In this document: positions 11,994 to 24,200 of the stretch, piece after piece
Layout: every line of letters starts with the position of its first letter
How positions within the stretch are numbered: position 1 is the stretch's first letter
NCBI GenBank assembly: GCA_964019165.1
Contig: OZ025270.1
Coordinates: 17,762,659 to 17,826,658 of the forward strand
DNA from: Mastigias papua
Lineage: Eukaryota; Cnidaria; Scyphozoa; Rhizostomeae; Mastigiidae
Direction: 5' to 3'
Length of the DNA stretch: 64,000 nucleotides
Program-made: the position numbers and the translations under genes
Notes under the pieces: generated by a model
Told to the model about the DNA's origin: nothing
The model's input: only the letters and a program-made list of their open reading frames with translations
Database searches by the model: none

Positions 11994-14900
11994 ATGGAAA
12001 AAAGCAAACAAAGGTGGAGAAAGCATAAAAGATTGATGAAATCAAAGCTCGTGATAAAATTTCTTGCCTTTTGTGGACTGGTGATGCACACCGATATGTT
12101 CTTCAAAGGTAAATTTTCTGGATTCTATTGCAGCAATATCTACCTCTAATCATCATATACTTGAAATATTTACATATAAAAAAGGCCAAGTAAAGGAAAA
12201 GGAAGCCAGAATGGTAATAAAGAAAATTAAATTCCCTTTTTAGGACATTGAAGTTCTGGTGAATAGCAAAATTGTTACTAAATTACATAAAATGAATTAT
12301 TTTTTCTCATGGCATTTTTGAATTCTCAAAAATCAAATTGCAAAAACAGAATAATGATTATTTACAATGCACAATGATAATGTATGCAGGGGTGTCATGG
12401 AAAGGAGGTTCGGGAAGCTTACCTTCCTTAGTTAAAATGAAGGGAGATTTTGGGGGGAGATCTGCCACCCTTTCAATGAGTGCATACTGACTTGGCAATA
12501 GGAATCAACCAGTTCCTAAGGTTTTACGTATATATTCAATTAATTTTGCATACCTTCAATATCACCTGGTATGTATTAAAAGTTGAACACTTTTGAACGA
12601 AATACTGGATATGCTAATGTGCATGACCCACACAATGACCTCAGGACAATTCCCCCTTGCCTTGTTAACTCTTTTGGACGGCACCCCCTGACTGTATGGA
12701 TAGCATTAGCGTAAGTAGAAAGCTCATAGATTCCAGATGTGTTACTTTCATGGCTCTTAAATGCATAGCTCTTAAACATTACCACACACACTATATTTTA
12801 TCATCACTCCATGCACGGTCTCCACGTACTCTCGGGTGCTTAATACAAGGGAGACAATTATTCATTTTTCAGATTTTCCCCACCCCCGGATCTTACTAAG
12901 ACCCCCGCCTATTACTTTTAGTAAGTTGAAGTGTCAAAGGCATTTATCCTGGCGTTTATCCCCCCCCGGTTAATAAGACCCCCGGTCATTACCTTTTGGA
13001 AAGAGCTCCCACGCATCCCCCAACTACTAAGACCCCCCTTGCATTAAGCACCCGAGAGTAGTTGAGCTTCCATTATATTCAGTCTTTCAGTTTCATATCT
13101 GGCTAATCGCTATGCTACTATCAACTTTCTAGATATTCCTTAGGATGAATACACTTAACGCCTAAAAAAATGGCTGAAAACAGAACTATTTGTAATTTAG
13201 ACCTATTCGTCGATTCTCGGAGCGTCCTGATTCCATTTGAGGCAAACTCATCGCAAGGTCATATTAATGTTATGAAGGGGTCATCAGTTTGGTTGCATTG
13301 GAACTATTATTATATTGGTGACGGAAAGTACACTGGAGCTGTTGTTTCCACTCATTACAAAGAACAGGTAATTGAATTTAAGCATACATCAAACTCAAGA
13401 ATACAAGTACTTGCCAAGAGGATCGGCCAAAATGGGGCCTTAACATTGCAATCACCAACACCTGCCCCATTTAATGGAAGAGTTGAAGTGATATCATCAA
13501 ACAGTACATTGGTGATTCATCGTCTTCAATATAATGATTCACCGTATCAATTTATATCAAGAGTCATTGTGAACGTAGATGTTGGTGGTGGTCCAAACCC
13601 CAATATATTTGACATGAAACCAACTGTCAGTATCACCATAAATGGTATGAAGATTCGTTACATCCTTTGATTTTTGGATGGTATCTATTGCTTCCTGATT
13701 TTCATTTCCATATAGGTCAATGTAAATAAAGACACTATGGGCATCACACTTCGACCTATGACTTTCTTGACAAAGTGTCAAACTGACGAAACTATACGAG
13801 ACTTGAGCACTTGGTATTGGGTATGTATGTAGGCATGGTAGGCGGGGGGTGGGGGTGCGGTAAGACAGGGGAGCTGCAGTCCCCCAGTTGCATAGAAATC
13901 TATTTCATTCGGGCATTGTCTTTTTAAATAACAGGTAACATGTCTTTATTATAAGCCAAATTTTAATTGAAAAATTTAACTAAATTTCATATCCAGTGCA
14001 ATTGATTCTCTGCTTTAAAGGTATCCCAGATTTCATGGTACAGCCCCCAAATACTCTTCAATTAAATGAAGGATCAAATCTGGTACTGAGAATTAACATG
14101 GATGGAAATCCCAAACCATCAGCTGACTTCAAATGGACTCATCTTCCTAAGTCATCAACAACAATTGTTCCAAGTGTCCAATTGCATCCATTTGTATACT
14201 CTTCAACATATGCATTAAACAATATTGATGGAAGTTATTGTGGCAGAATATTGCAAACAACAATAAAAAATAGCATTGGATCATCACCACCGAGAGGAAC
14301 AAATGTTGATGTTTTATGTAAGTTCTGAGTATGGATTCTGACATTAATTCTTCACAAAAACATTGATTTTGTTCTTTTATCTCTTATGCATATTACAGTT
14401 TTAATGTTTACTAAATTGCTTTTGCACACATAGAGAACTATATATGCTGAAGCCAGAATAGTGGCAAAAATGGAGTGTCTAATACGGAGAATAGCCATAC
14501 CATTATTACAACCATTCAGGAAGATTTCTCTAACAATTTGATAGGCAATATCCGCATAAAATTAGAATTAGGCTTTTTTTTACTTAAATGCTATTACACA
14601 AGTAGAGGAACATGCATTCCGAAGCCAGAATATTGACAAAAATGGAGTGTGTAATGCAGAAAATGTCATGATAACTAAAATGTACCGATGCATCATCAAC
14701 GGTGTAACGAAGCAGTGTGGGGCCTTTAGTATAAGTGATGGTTACGGGGTCCCTACACTTAATTACATTTAAGTCATACTTTAGAACCCGGACTTCACAA
14801 AGTGTCGTGGAGCCCCGTTCAGGGACAAATCTTTTGCGAGTCCTTAGTTTAATGCTTGACTGTGCACACAGTGCCTTACGCCACTGAGTATCATAAACGT

Positions 14901-16872
14901 GAACATTTTTGCTCTCGTAACAATGTTTACAACTCTTTCTTTTCACTACCTTTGTGTATACCAAAAGCCTATAAGCGTTGTGGAATGTAGACAGTATGTG
15001 TCAAATGGGTCTCACCTGCGATCGAACACTCTCAACAACTCTTTACAGCATCAATGTATTAGGAATCAGCCTGATAGTTCCATTCTATCGCGTAGATACT
15101 GCAAAGAATAAAGAAATCTATAAAGATGTACACTTTGATGATACGTTTAAGATCTGAATGGTAAAATTAAACTGGAGGAGCTGTGACTAAAAATAGAGAA
15201 AACACAAGGGTTTTTATGTTTAATCAACTTTATCAATGCTATGATCTATTTTTTGCAGTAAAAGTGGACAAACCTTATCATCTGAGGGCAGGAAAAATAG
15301 CTGAATTTAAATGTGTTGAAGTCAAATGGAATAAACTGGAATCAGGAGCATGTTTTGTCAAATATGATGTCAAACTTTATGATGCATCTAGAAAACAAAT
15401 ATACAATAAAAAGGGAAATAACATTGGAGAAATGAAGATATGTAATTTAACAACATTTGAGGATATCAGCGATGTTCAATTGACAGTCAAGTTTAAAACT
15501 TTGTCCAAAAGCATCGCTGCTAAAGTGTCAAATTCACCAATTCCGTCATCAGCAACTGTCACAAAAGGTAAGACAGTGTCTCCACAAAAATCAAAATAGC
15601 TAATTAATTATTGGTTTAGTTATTTGCTCATACAATAGACAGTAGTATAATTCTCAAAGTGACACAGCTGGTACAGTCAAGAAACGGTAATCACGGTACC
15701 AATAAATAGCCAATGGCATGCTAGTACCAGTATTTGGAAACTTATAAGGCAACTCTAGTAAGAGGTGCAGATAGAGAACGCTATATAGGGGGCAAGAAAT
15801 GAATATTTCCCCACGACAATAAGTATATTAGTTTTCAAATTCACTGTATAGTTATATAAATCTTTCCTCTCATGACTTAGCACTTAAATGAAGAAACGAG
15901 CTGCATCATTTTGTAGCAAGATAGGAAAATTTTTCTACAAAATGGCAGTCTAGTTCTACAAGGGAGGTTGTCAGCCCCCCTCCCACCCTAGACTTCAGTT
16001 ATTGTCACTTAGGAGTAGCCTCCCACATGCAGCCATGCAATCAGAGAAAACCTAACGCAATTTGATCCTTGTAACGAAAAGATCTTGTTATAACCAATTT
16101 CTCGGGAAGTTCACTCCGAAGATTAAGCCATCATGTTCACATAACATTTCGACTTGAGCGTGACATTTTCTATGGAACGGCCAGTTGAACAACGCTTGCT
16201 ATGGGAACAATTGACGTGTCAAATTAGGGAGAGTGGGGACTGTCATAGCTCCACTTTTGCGGAGCCCTTCGGTAATTTTTCATCATGTCAGTAAAAATTG
16301 CCTTAACGATCATATTTTGGTCAGTAAGTAAGCTGCCTCTGGTATCTGTCAGATTTTTTGTGCCATCTTGAGCGTCTCTCGCTGTGTTGACTGCTCTCCT
16401 CTAAATAAAGTGACAACGTCCTTGCACTGCCGTACTACGTATATTCATTCTTATTTTGGTCTTATTAAAACCATTTACTATCACGTCGGATCCAACCACG
16501 GTGGGTCCTCCTAAATCACTAAATGGAGTCACCAGATCTCCTAGATATGCATACATGATGCCCAGTACATTTGCTTCTACTAGCCACGCCCTTTAGATGC
16601 TAGTCTATAATACAGGGTACCAAGCTCGAGCAAACTTGCATGATAAAATTTATATGTATGCTATCTATGCCATTGATTTTAATATTACCGTGTTTTAGAA
16701 ATGCTATTTAGCTTTGCAAATAGAATCATTATTTGTTATATGCATTTCAATTGAACAATATTTTGTACAAATTGCTTTTTCAGCCTCAGTCTCGCACATT
16801 TGCCTACTTATCGCCACCTCAGTTACTGGTTTAGCCACAGCTCTAAGCAGTCACCCTTTAGTGATCAGCTAA
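11994..16872 (+). CDS. G1: IgSF/FN3-like cell-surface receptor, 5 coding exons
   Basis: Exons 11,994-12,108, 13,201-13,644, 14,021-14,317, 15,259-15,567 and 16,784-16,872 give 417 residues with all joins phase 1. Residues 1-38: leader with about 18 mostly basic residues, then hydrophobic LVIKFLAFCGLVM. Residues 39-186 (D1): V-set-like, with GSSVWLHW in the core-Trp position, IGQNG, and NSTLVIHRLQYNDS near the F strand; no cysteine. Residues 187-285 (D2): I-set-like, with GNPKPS and FKWTHL; only the F-strand SYCGRI cysteine remains. Residues 286-388 (D3): FN3-like, with CVEVKW and three cysteines. Residues 389-417: hydrophobic CLLIATSVTGLATAL, ending without basic residues. A CNLT glycosylation site lies in D3. 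Start chosen because it is the first ATG giving the leader in the conserved phase. Introns 2 and 3 hold no other gene; intron 1 holds a MITE. Likely role, self/non-self or pathogen recognition, is inference. Confidence 0.8.
12827..13060. mobile_element. MITE-like element in G1 intron 1
   Basis: Terminal inverted repeats of about 25 bp: TACTCTCGGGTGCTTAATAC at the left and CATTAAGCACCCGAGAGTA at the right, with one mismatch over the arms. The interior is rich in CCCCC and AAGACCCCC words and has no reading frame. A target-site duplication is not obvious. Confidence 0.65.
14584..14964 (-). other. Unassigned minus-strand open frame in G1 intron 3
   Basis: A 126-codon frame with CKHC and several basic patches, not a family I recognise. 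It is kept in the G6 copy (48,178-48,564) only because the whole segment is duplicated. Nearby, GAAGCCAGAATA followed by AAAATGGAGTGT occurs twice about 170 bp apart (near 14,450 and 14,620). An old transposon fragment is possible; a functional gene is not supported. Confidence 0.2.
15965..16770. repeat. Type-A sequence block in G1 intron 4
   Basis: From just after CTACAAGGGA to just before the exon 5 acceptor, G1, G6 and G7 share this roughly 800-bp block, while G2 and G8 have an unrelated block of about 200 bp at the same place. It is higher in GC than its flanks. A transposon insertion or replacement is plausible, but I see no clear terminal repeats. Confidence 0.5.
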
Positions 16873-17092
16873 AGAATTCATGCCATAATCGGTAAGTTAA
16901 GAGACACACCCTTGTTCCATTGTAATTAATGAACAATATGCAGTGGAAATGTATGATTTGGCTCGAATAACAGGGCAGTCATATAAACTCATATTCCAAG
17001 ACTGTAGTGTAATTAGCTAAACCATCAAATCCTGTTGTTTAGTAATTCCCCTTTCAGTTTCTAACTATTCTGTTATTCTCATTGCTTTCTAG

Positions 17093-17335
17093 CATGGACG
17101 AAAGAAGATGGCGCTCTAAGCATGGTTGATTGAAGTCGTCATCTATTATGACACAGGGGTACAACCAAAGAAATAATCAGTGTCAAAGAGAGAGCTTCAA
17201 ACTCAAATTTTAACATGGTTGGGGAAGCCATGATAAAGCTACATCTTACTTAGTGAGAAGAAATGCTGTTAAATGTTCGAGTTCCTTTCCATCATTTAGC
17301 ATTAAGTATTTCAAATAAACCAACTGATATTTATA
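17093..17335 (+). other. Candidate 3' UTR / alternative terminal exon of G1
   Basis: The G1 stop (16,870-16,872) is followed by a good donor after 16,891 (TCG|GTAAGT). An acceptor TTGCTTTCTAG precedes 17,093. In phase 1 this exon reads AWTKEDGALSMVD and then a stop. A poly(A) signal AATAAA is at 17,314-17,319. It may be plain 3' UTR, or the terminal coding exon of an isoform that skips exon 5. Confidence 0.5.
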
Positions 17336-17504
17336 TATGTTGGAAAGAGAATACTTAGGATTGTTTCTGTTAACCTCATTGACAAAGACTGCTCATTCAT
17401 CGTTTATGAATCAGTTTTTCTCATACTCTCTCTCTTCCTTCTGAATCTACTCGGCATGTGATTTCTAATGTAATGGCTGTATTGAGGATAGCAGCTAAAT
17501 GCTT

Positions 17505-17660
17505 GAGAGGTCAGATCAGGTCTGTTTTCTCCCAACCTAATTGACCAATCATCATGCAGGATTCTTGCCACACATGCATTCCACAGCTAAATTTAGGCAT
17601 ACTGTTGTATGACGATTGGTCAAATATGTTGGGAGAAAATTGACCTGGAAAGAGGTCTCG
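17505..17660. repeat. CCAAT-containing hairpin element downstream of G1
   Basis: TTTTCTCCCAAC with TTGACCAATCATCAT in the left arm pairs with ATGACGATTGGTCAA and GTTGGGAGAAAA in the right arm. Arms are about 50 bp, spacer about 50 bp. Copies occur after G6 and G7, in the intergenic space before the next gene. Confidence 0.6.
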
Positions 17661-18517
17661 AACATTTGGCAACTTATGCTCAATAGAGTTATTATGTTTG
17701 ATATCGCGATGGTGTGGCATCAAGGTTTACTATTGCGAATAAATATGGCTTTTGATCATAAAAAGTTCCTACATGCATTCAAAAACGAACGACTTTCATG
17801 AAGATTATACTATGTGGATTAAAATTATGTGCAACAAACAAACAGCAGTAAATAGTTAAATTAATTAGATTCTAAAAGAAACGAGAATGAATTAACAACA
17901 ATGAACAAAGAATTATGAAATTATAGTGTTCCATCGTTCCCACTTCAAGAAAAGTCCTACAAGGGGCGAAAAAAGTCAATGCTTTCATAACGGGGGGGGG
18001 GGGTGTGTGAGGCAGGTGTCAAGGACAGATACTCGACAAAGGGCGGTTCTTGCACGACGAAAGAGAAATTTCTGCTTGAAACAATGAAAACTGTAACAAG
18101 AAGATAGGTAGCAACGACTGTAAAATACTTAATTCTGCTCATTTTCTAAAACGTGATAATAGTCTGCTGTAAAAAGTCGCAAGGAAAAACAAAATCAATG
18201 GCATTCTGCATCATCTCCCAACTAATGTATGAGAAGGCATAAACAATTGCTCAAACAATCGACTGTTTTGACTGAGGAGTGCTGCTTGATTTCATGTATC
18301 CCCACTAGTTTCCACCCCTTTTTCACATTTTCAGCTATTTAAAAGATTATACTAATCTAGCACGCCATTCATAGCTAAAGTGTCATATCTTCACTTCAAA
18401 ACTTCAAACAGTCTATCGTTAATACATTGCGTTGTAGACTGGAGGCACAGGTTGAATGGTAAACTTGTTGAGGCAGCTACATCACCTAACACATATGAAA
18501 ATGTGGCACAATGTTGC
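17661..18517. other. G1-G2 intergenic spacer
   Basis: No gene is seen. An uninterrupted G-run of about 13 at 17,991-18,003 differs in length between the paralogous spacers (shorter after G6 and G7). Part of this spacer (from about 18,060) is the source of the decayed relic at 24.2 kb. Confidence 0.5.
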
Positions 18518-18532
18518 ATTCGAATTTCGAAC
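18518..18532 (+). promoter_or_regulatory. Upstream TTCGAA-type motif of G2
   Basis: ATTCGAATTTCGAAC lies 98 bp before the G2 ATG and is nearly a tandem TTCGAA pair, matching the motif before the other genes. Confidence 0.45.
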
Positions 18533-18629
18533 CTATAAACTAATTTGTGTATTCGGATGTTGCGTACAAACAGTGATTGAAAACTCCCGCATTTCATGGA
18601 TTTCGCACAAAAAGTGAATGATAAAAGCG

Positions 18630-21600
18630 ATGGAAATGAATTGCAGCCAACGAAAAAGGAGACACAGTGAAAGCTGGCCAAATGCAAGTTTGGTTATTTT
18701 ATTGCTTACCATTTGGGGGACGACGAAATGCGTCGATATACTCCTCAAAGGTAAATTTCTCAGTCCATAACTTCATTAGTATTTACCCTTTTCGCATCAA
18801 AATGACTTAAATTGTAAAGCAATATACAGGGGTCTTTCAAGCGACTAGTTTTGTTCAAGGAATATCTTTAAGAATTTCACTGCATGCTAGTCAGACTAAT
18901 ATTACTGGCAGAGGTGCGCTAAAGGACTATATAGTATGAGGGACTGTAACTAAAGAAGTTTAATGACGTGTTGGAACAAGGTACCATATTTGTCGACAAG
19001 ATCTGGTAGTTATGCCCACTTCTACCAATAACCAAAATTAATTATCGATGACCTTTGCACAAAGTGGGGCATCGGTACCTCCTTATTCATTACTCTGGCA
19101 CATGATCGTTAGAATTTGAAAATGTCCAGGAATTTCAAATCCATTATTCAGTGATAATTTCTACGGTTGTAAGCTAACTTCAAATTCACTAAAATTTGTT
19201 CACTAGATTTGGCAATTATTCTTATAGAGATGAGATTGTGCACATATAATTCGTTTATTGTAATTCCCAATTTCACCTCACCCAAATCATGGTTTCTGTA
19301 CTGTTTTGTAACTGTTTGTAAGTCTGCCTATTTTATTTTTATCTATATTCCATTTATTTGTATATATATAAGAACCATCTGTTTATGTCAACAATTTATT
19401 CTACAAGCCTGTACCTTAAACACAAATTTAAAGCATATTCGTCAACAAAACAATTTAAAATAGTATCCGCTTTTTCTTAACCATTTCTGAACTTTAAATC
19501 ATTTCTACCAAATCAAGATCTACACCCATAAGTATTTCAAAATTCCGTTGCAGTAATACAGAAAGACATACATACAGACATACAGACAGACAGACAGACA
19601 AACAGACAGAAAGACAGGCGGACAGACAGACACGCAGACAGACAGATAAACAGAAAAACAGACAGACAACATGACTCAAGGGAAGCTACAATTTTACAAT
19701 GCTATTTCAGAAATGTATTGAGGTTCTTTTCCACCCATGAAGTTCCAACAAGTTAAGTTACATCCTCACATCATATATAATATTGCCTTTATTGATGATA
19801 TCTTTGACATTCCTTCATCATCACGTCAACCATTTATACCGATGTATAGTGAATTACAAAACAAGTGGTCCCAAATCCACCAAACTTGCACAATATGGGA
19901 CATAGCTTATCTAACCGTTTCGAGTCCATTTCCAAATGTTTTCTAATTAGACATTGATAATGCATTTTGTCATAACAAATATTATAAAAAATAGGTTCAT
20001 TTGCGAACGGCCAAGAACTGCTAATAGCAAATACAGCATCACCAAGTCATGTCACTGTTATGAAAGGATCATCAGTTTGGTTGAATTGGCATTATACTTA
20101 TGCTGGTGATGGAAATCATGCAGCTGGTATTAGAAGTTTTTACAATGAACAATTAATTAGATGTACCAGTGTATCTGATGGAAATATTAAAGTATTTGCA
20201 AAGAGGATTGGCCAAAATGGTGCCATAACATTGCAGTCATCAATACCTGCCCCATTTAATGGAAGGGTTGGAGTGATACCATCAAACAGTACATTGGTGA
20301 TTCACCGTCTGCAATATACGGATTCGCAATTTACATATTCATCCATGATCAATATGAGCTTGGATGTTGGTTTTGGCTTTAGGATACAGTTGGCGATGTT
20401 GAAGCCAACAGTCAGTATTACAGTGAAAGGTAGGAAGATTTTATAACTTCTCATTTATCCTGGCATGGCACTAACTTTCAGATAAAAATATGAGAGAGAT
20501 TTAAAGAACAACTTTCAAAGCAAATAGATTTATAGATAATGTTCTAAATGATACAGACTTACCAGACGAACTTCAAAGCTGAAGGTATCTGATCCTGGCG
20601 GTAATAGAGATTCGGAATGCTTGGAAGGAGGGAATTTCCATTCTAGCCTCTCTGATCTTCACAATCACCAGCTGGTATATATTTACAGACAGTATATGGC
20701 AAAGCTGGAGCCCTTCACAACGATCCAAACGATAATTAAAATTAATAGGCTTCATTTTCTCTTAGATTCCAGTCCCGACAACTCTAATATTCTTTGTATT
20801 AGTATACACAATACTAGAATTAATAATTAATTTCAAAGACTTGGTTTGCACTCACTATTATCAACAACATTCGTTGATATCAACATACAATATATCATCT
20901 ACTTATATGTGTAATATCGTATTATATATGATACTTGTGAGGTATCAGGTTGTCTGCTTACAAACAGTGCATTTGTGCAATAATTCCAATTGTTTCCTAC
21001 TTTTCAAGGTGCGCCAGAGTTCACACTGCAACCCCCAAGAACAGTAGAAGTGACAGAAGGGTCCAAATTATCACTTAAAATAAATATGGATGGAAATCCA
21101 AAACCATCAGTTCACTTCAAGTGGACTCATCTTCCTACGTCATCAACAACAATTGTTCCAAGTGTCAAGTTGTATCCATTTGTATACTCTTCAACATATT
21201 CATTAAACAATGTTGATGGAAGTTATTGTGGCAGAATATTGCATACAACAATAAAAAACAGTATAGGATCATCACCACCGAGAGGAACAAATGTTGATGT
21301 GTTATGTAAGTTAGGCTGTGTACTTTAATATCTCATGTTTATTAAGGCATAAAACATCGTCATCATTACAACGTTTAATAGCAATTTAAGGAATGTAATA
21401 TTGTGAAATGATAGAGGGCTATACACGAGCACCTATCTTCAAGTAAATTATGCTAAGGAGAGGCCTTGCAAAGCTACTAACAAAAAATGACGGAACAAAA
21501 GTAAGCAGACATGGATATCTGGTTAGGAATGTTGATTTTCGAAAACATATTCATTACACAATATCGACAGAAGGTATTGTGGAAGAATTTTACAAACAAC

Positions 21601-23058
21601 AAACCGTGAAAAATACATTGGGTTATCCTCAGCCAAAACAACAAATATTATCGGAGTTCACAATCCGTCTTTAGCAGTATGACAAAGATAAAAAGGTATT
21701 GTCAATATGCACTCCCAATATAGAAATTCTTAATTGCAAACTTTAGGGATAGGATCGCAGGTATCCGAGTAGATAACTCGTTTGACCCTCACGAGAACTC
21801 TTGATAGTGAGAGGTAGGCCTATCGCCATGATTCAATTATCACTTGCAATCGTCAGATAAACTAATGGATAAAAAGTGTTTGACATGCAATGCAAATATT
21901 CTTACACAAGATCTCTAATTAATAAAGTGTGGACTTCCACAAGCTGCACGCTTGTTTTTGATGGAAATTTAGAAAAAACAAGTGTCACATAGGCTTTGTT
22001 GTTTCGTCATCATGATAGACAAATAACTAATGTAATGATCTATGTGTTGTAGTAAAAGTGGACAAACCTTATCATCTGAGGGCAGGAAAAATAGCTGAAT
22101 TTAAATGTGTTGAAGTCAAATGGAATAAACTGGAATCAGGAGCATGTTTTGTCAAATATGATGTCAAACTTTATGATGCATCTAGAAAACAAATATACAA
22201 TAAAAAGGGAAATAACATTGGAGAAATGAAGATATGTAATTTAACAAAATTTGATGATGTCATCGATGTTCAATTGACAGTCACATTCAAAACTTTGTCC
22301 AAAAGTATCACTGCTAAAGTGTCAAATTCACCAATTCCTTCAACAGCAACTGTCACAAAAGGTAAGACAGTGTCTCCACAAAAATCTAAATTGCTAATTA
22401 ATTATTGGTTTAGTTATTTGCTCATACAATAGACAGTAGTATAATTCTCAAAGTGACACAGCTGGTACAGTCAAGAAACGGTAATCACGGTACCAATAAA
22501 TAGCCAATGGCATGCTAGTAGCAGTATTCGGAGACTTCTAAGGCAACTCTAGCAAGAAGTGCAGATAGAGAACGTTATATAAGGGAAAGAAATGAATATT
22601 TCCCCACGATAGTAAGCATATTAGTTTTTCAAATTCACTATGTAGTTATATAAATCTTTGGTCTCAATCTTCAGCACTTAAATGAAGAAACGAACTGTAT
22701 CATTATTTAACAAGGTAGGAAAGTTTTTCTACAAAATGGCAGTCTAGTTCTACAAGGGATCTTTCAATCTCATGACCACTCTTTATTTACGCCACTGACT
22801 TTAAAATATTATTGTGCATTAGAGTGCACAAATAGTCATTATATCATAGTATCGTAATTTGCTACATGAATTTCATTTGAGTATGTGTAATCGAGTTTGC
22901 TTGAAAACGTTTTAAGCCCTTGGGATTTAAAGAGGTTTATTAAAATTTTATAAAAAATGCTTTTTCCAGCCTCAATCTCGCACATATGCCTCCTTATCGC
23001 CACCTCACTTACTGGTCTAACCACAGTTTTGAACAGTCAATCCCTAGTGATAAGCTAA
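18630..23058 (+). CDS. G2: IgSF/FN3-like cell-surface receptor, 5 coding exons
   Basis: Exons 18,630-18,750, 19,995-20,429, 21,009-21,305, 22,053-22,361 and 22,970-23,058 give 416 residues, all joins phase 1. The leader (1-40) has a basic KRKRRH-like start and hydrophobic LVILLLTIWG; a second in-frame ATG is two codons later. D1 (41-185) is three codons shorter than in G7 near its start, has GSSVWLNWHYTYAGDG and no cysteine. D2 (186-284) begins APEFTLQPPRT and keeps only SYCGRI. D3 (285-387) has AGKIAEFKC. The tail (388-416) ends VLNSQSLVIS, unlike the ALSSHPLVIS of G1. The exon 2 acceptor (AAAAAATAG) has no pyrimidine tract and is the weakest join. Intron 1 carries a CAGA repeat and intron 4 the short type-B block. 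Confidence 0.78.
19556..19671. repeat. (CAGA)n repeat in G2 intron 1
   Basis: Imperfect ACAGACAGACAG array. The same position in G7 and G8 intron 1 has a longer array, so it predates the split of these paralogs. The cysteine/leucine/serine frame on the minus strand is an artefact. Confidence 0.85.
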
Positions 23059-23467
23059 AGAATTTATGGCATCATCGGTAAGTTAAGAGACATACACTTA
23101 TTCCATTGTAATTAATAAACAATATGCAGTAGAAATGTATGATTTGGCTCAGATAAAATGACACCATGTAATCTCTTTTACAGGAGCCAAATTAGAAGGC
23201 TTCGGATTAGCATGGGATAACAGTGTAGCAATCATAATTTCTATCTGTAACATTGATTTTTATTTCTTTATTCATCACAATAACTAACAAATATAAAGTT
23301 GGTATATCCTGCAATAACTCTCTGAGGGGAATTGATCTACACAGACGTAACAGCATAGTGTCCTATATTTTGCAGCTGCACTACACTTCAATATACTGTA
23401 AAATATCCTTTTGCATAGCAACACCGTTTGCCCTTTTCACTATTTTGCGATTCTTATTGCACTCTAG

Positions 23468-23710
23468 AATGGGTGAAAAGAAAATGAAGTTTTGCAACAT
23501 ATTTGAAATTGCCATCTGTACAAGAAACAAAGAACAACTAATCATCGTCAAAGGGAAAACTCCAAAATCCATTAAAATCACCTAAGCAAACCATGAAAAG
23601 ATTTTTCCATAATTAATGAGAAGAAATTGCTAATCAATTGAGGAGACAATGGAGTTAAATGTCGTAATTCATGTGTATTTTGTAAGGTTATGTATTTCAA
23701 AATAAAACCA
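23468..23710 (+). other. Candidate 3' UTR / alternative terminal exon of G2
   Basis: The G2 stop is followed after 19 bases by donor TCG|GTAAGT (exon end 23,077). Acceptor TTGCACTCTAG precedes 23,468, which in phase 1 reads EWVKRK and then stops, a diverged version of the G1 exon. AATAAA near 23,700 is in the same context (after GTATTTCAA) as in G1. Confidence 0.4.
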
Positions 23711-24200
23711 AACAGCATTTATCTATGTTGAACAAGAATGCCATATGGAGTGCTACTACAGTTAATGACAAAGATTGCCCTCCCTTCCCTTATCAATCGA
23801 TGTTTGCTTCTCTCGTTATCTACTTGACAATTCAGACACTCTTTTTTTATAAGGACACGGTCTATAAGAAACACTGAGCCTCGATTTACCATAAATACAA
23901 GAACGCTGCTAAAACATGCTCAGCCTCAGACGAGAATTTTCATAAACATTCAATTCCCTATATTTTCTTGGCAAACGAATTCTCTTATGACCGTTAACTA
24001 ATATCAAGAGATCTTGCATTATTTTCACAACGTAGCTAGGGAAATGCTTTAGAGGCTGTATGCTGCATGCAGTTTCTTAAATACTTACAAAATTCACCCT
24101 TATATAGTTAAGAGCACTGTTATGACCATTTGAGTCTAGCATTATTAAAAAAATAAGAAAGTCGAGCCTCGGCCAAAATTAACTGGTTCTTATAAAAAGG
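23711..24200. other. Spacer downstream of G2
   Basis: No gene, RNA or clear repeat is seen. It leads into the relic of a lost gene start. Confidence 0.4.

Larger units (their letters stand above)
9557..18830. repeat. Segmental duplication, copy A (contains G1)
   Basis: This segment is almost identical by eye to 43,090-52,411, with scattered substitutions and small indels. The left junction lies at a shared AATTTTAGAATCTG; on the right, similarity drops just after TAAAGCAATAT. It carries about 2.4 kb upstream of G1, all of G1, its 3' region and exon 1 of G2. Similarity past the right edge continues at a lower level between G2 and G7. Confidence 0.9.

Noticed and set aside
14311..14328. A second D2 cysteine (VDVLC)
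   Set aside because: The TGT codon spans the GTAAGT donor; after splicing to exon 4 it becomes TTA T+TA, so no cysteine is made.
18391..18748. Minus-strand frames over exon 1 of G2 (repeated at G7 and G8)
   Set aside because: They are antisense to a well-supported leader exon; conservation is explained by duplication.
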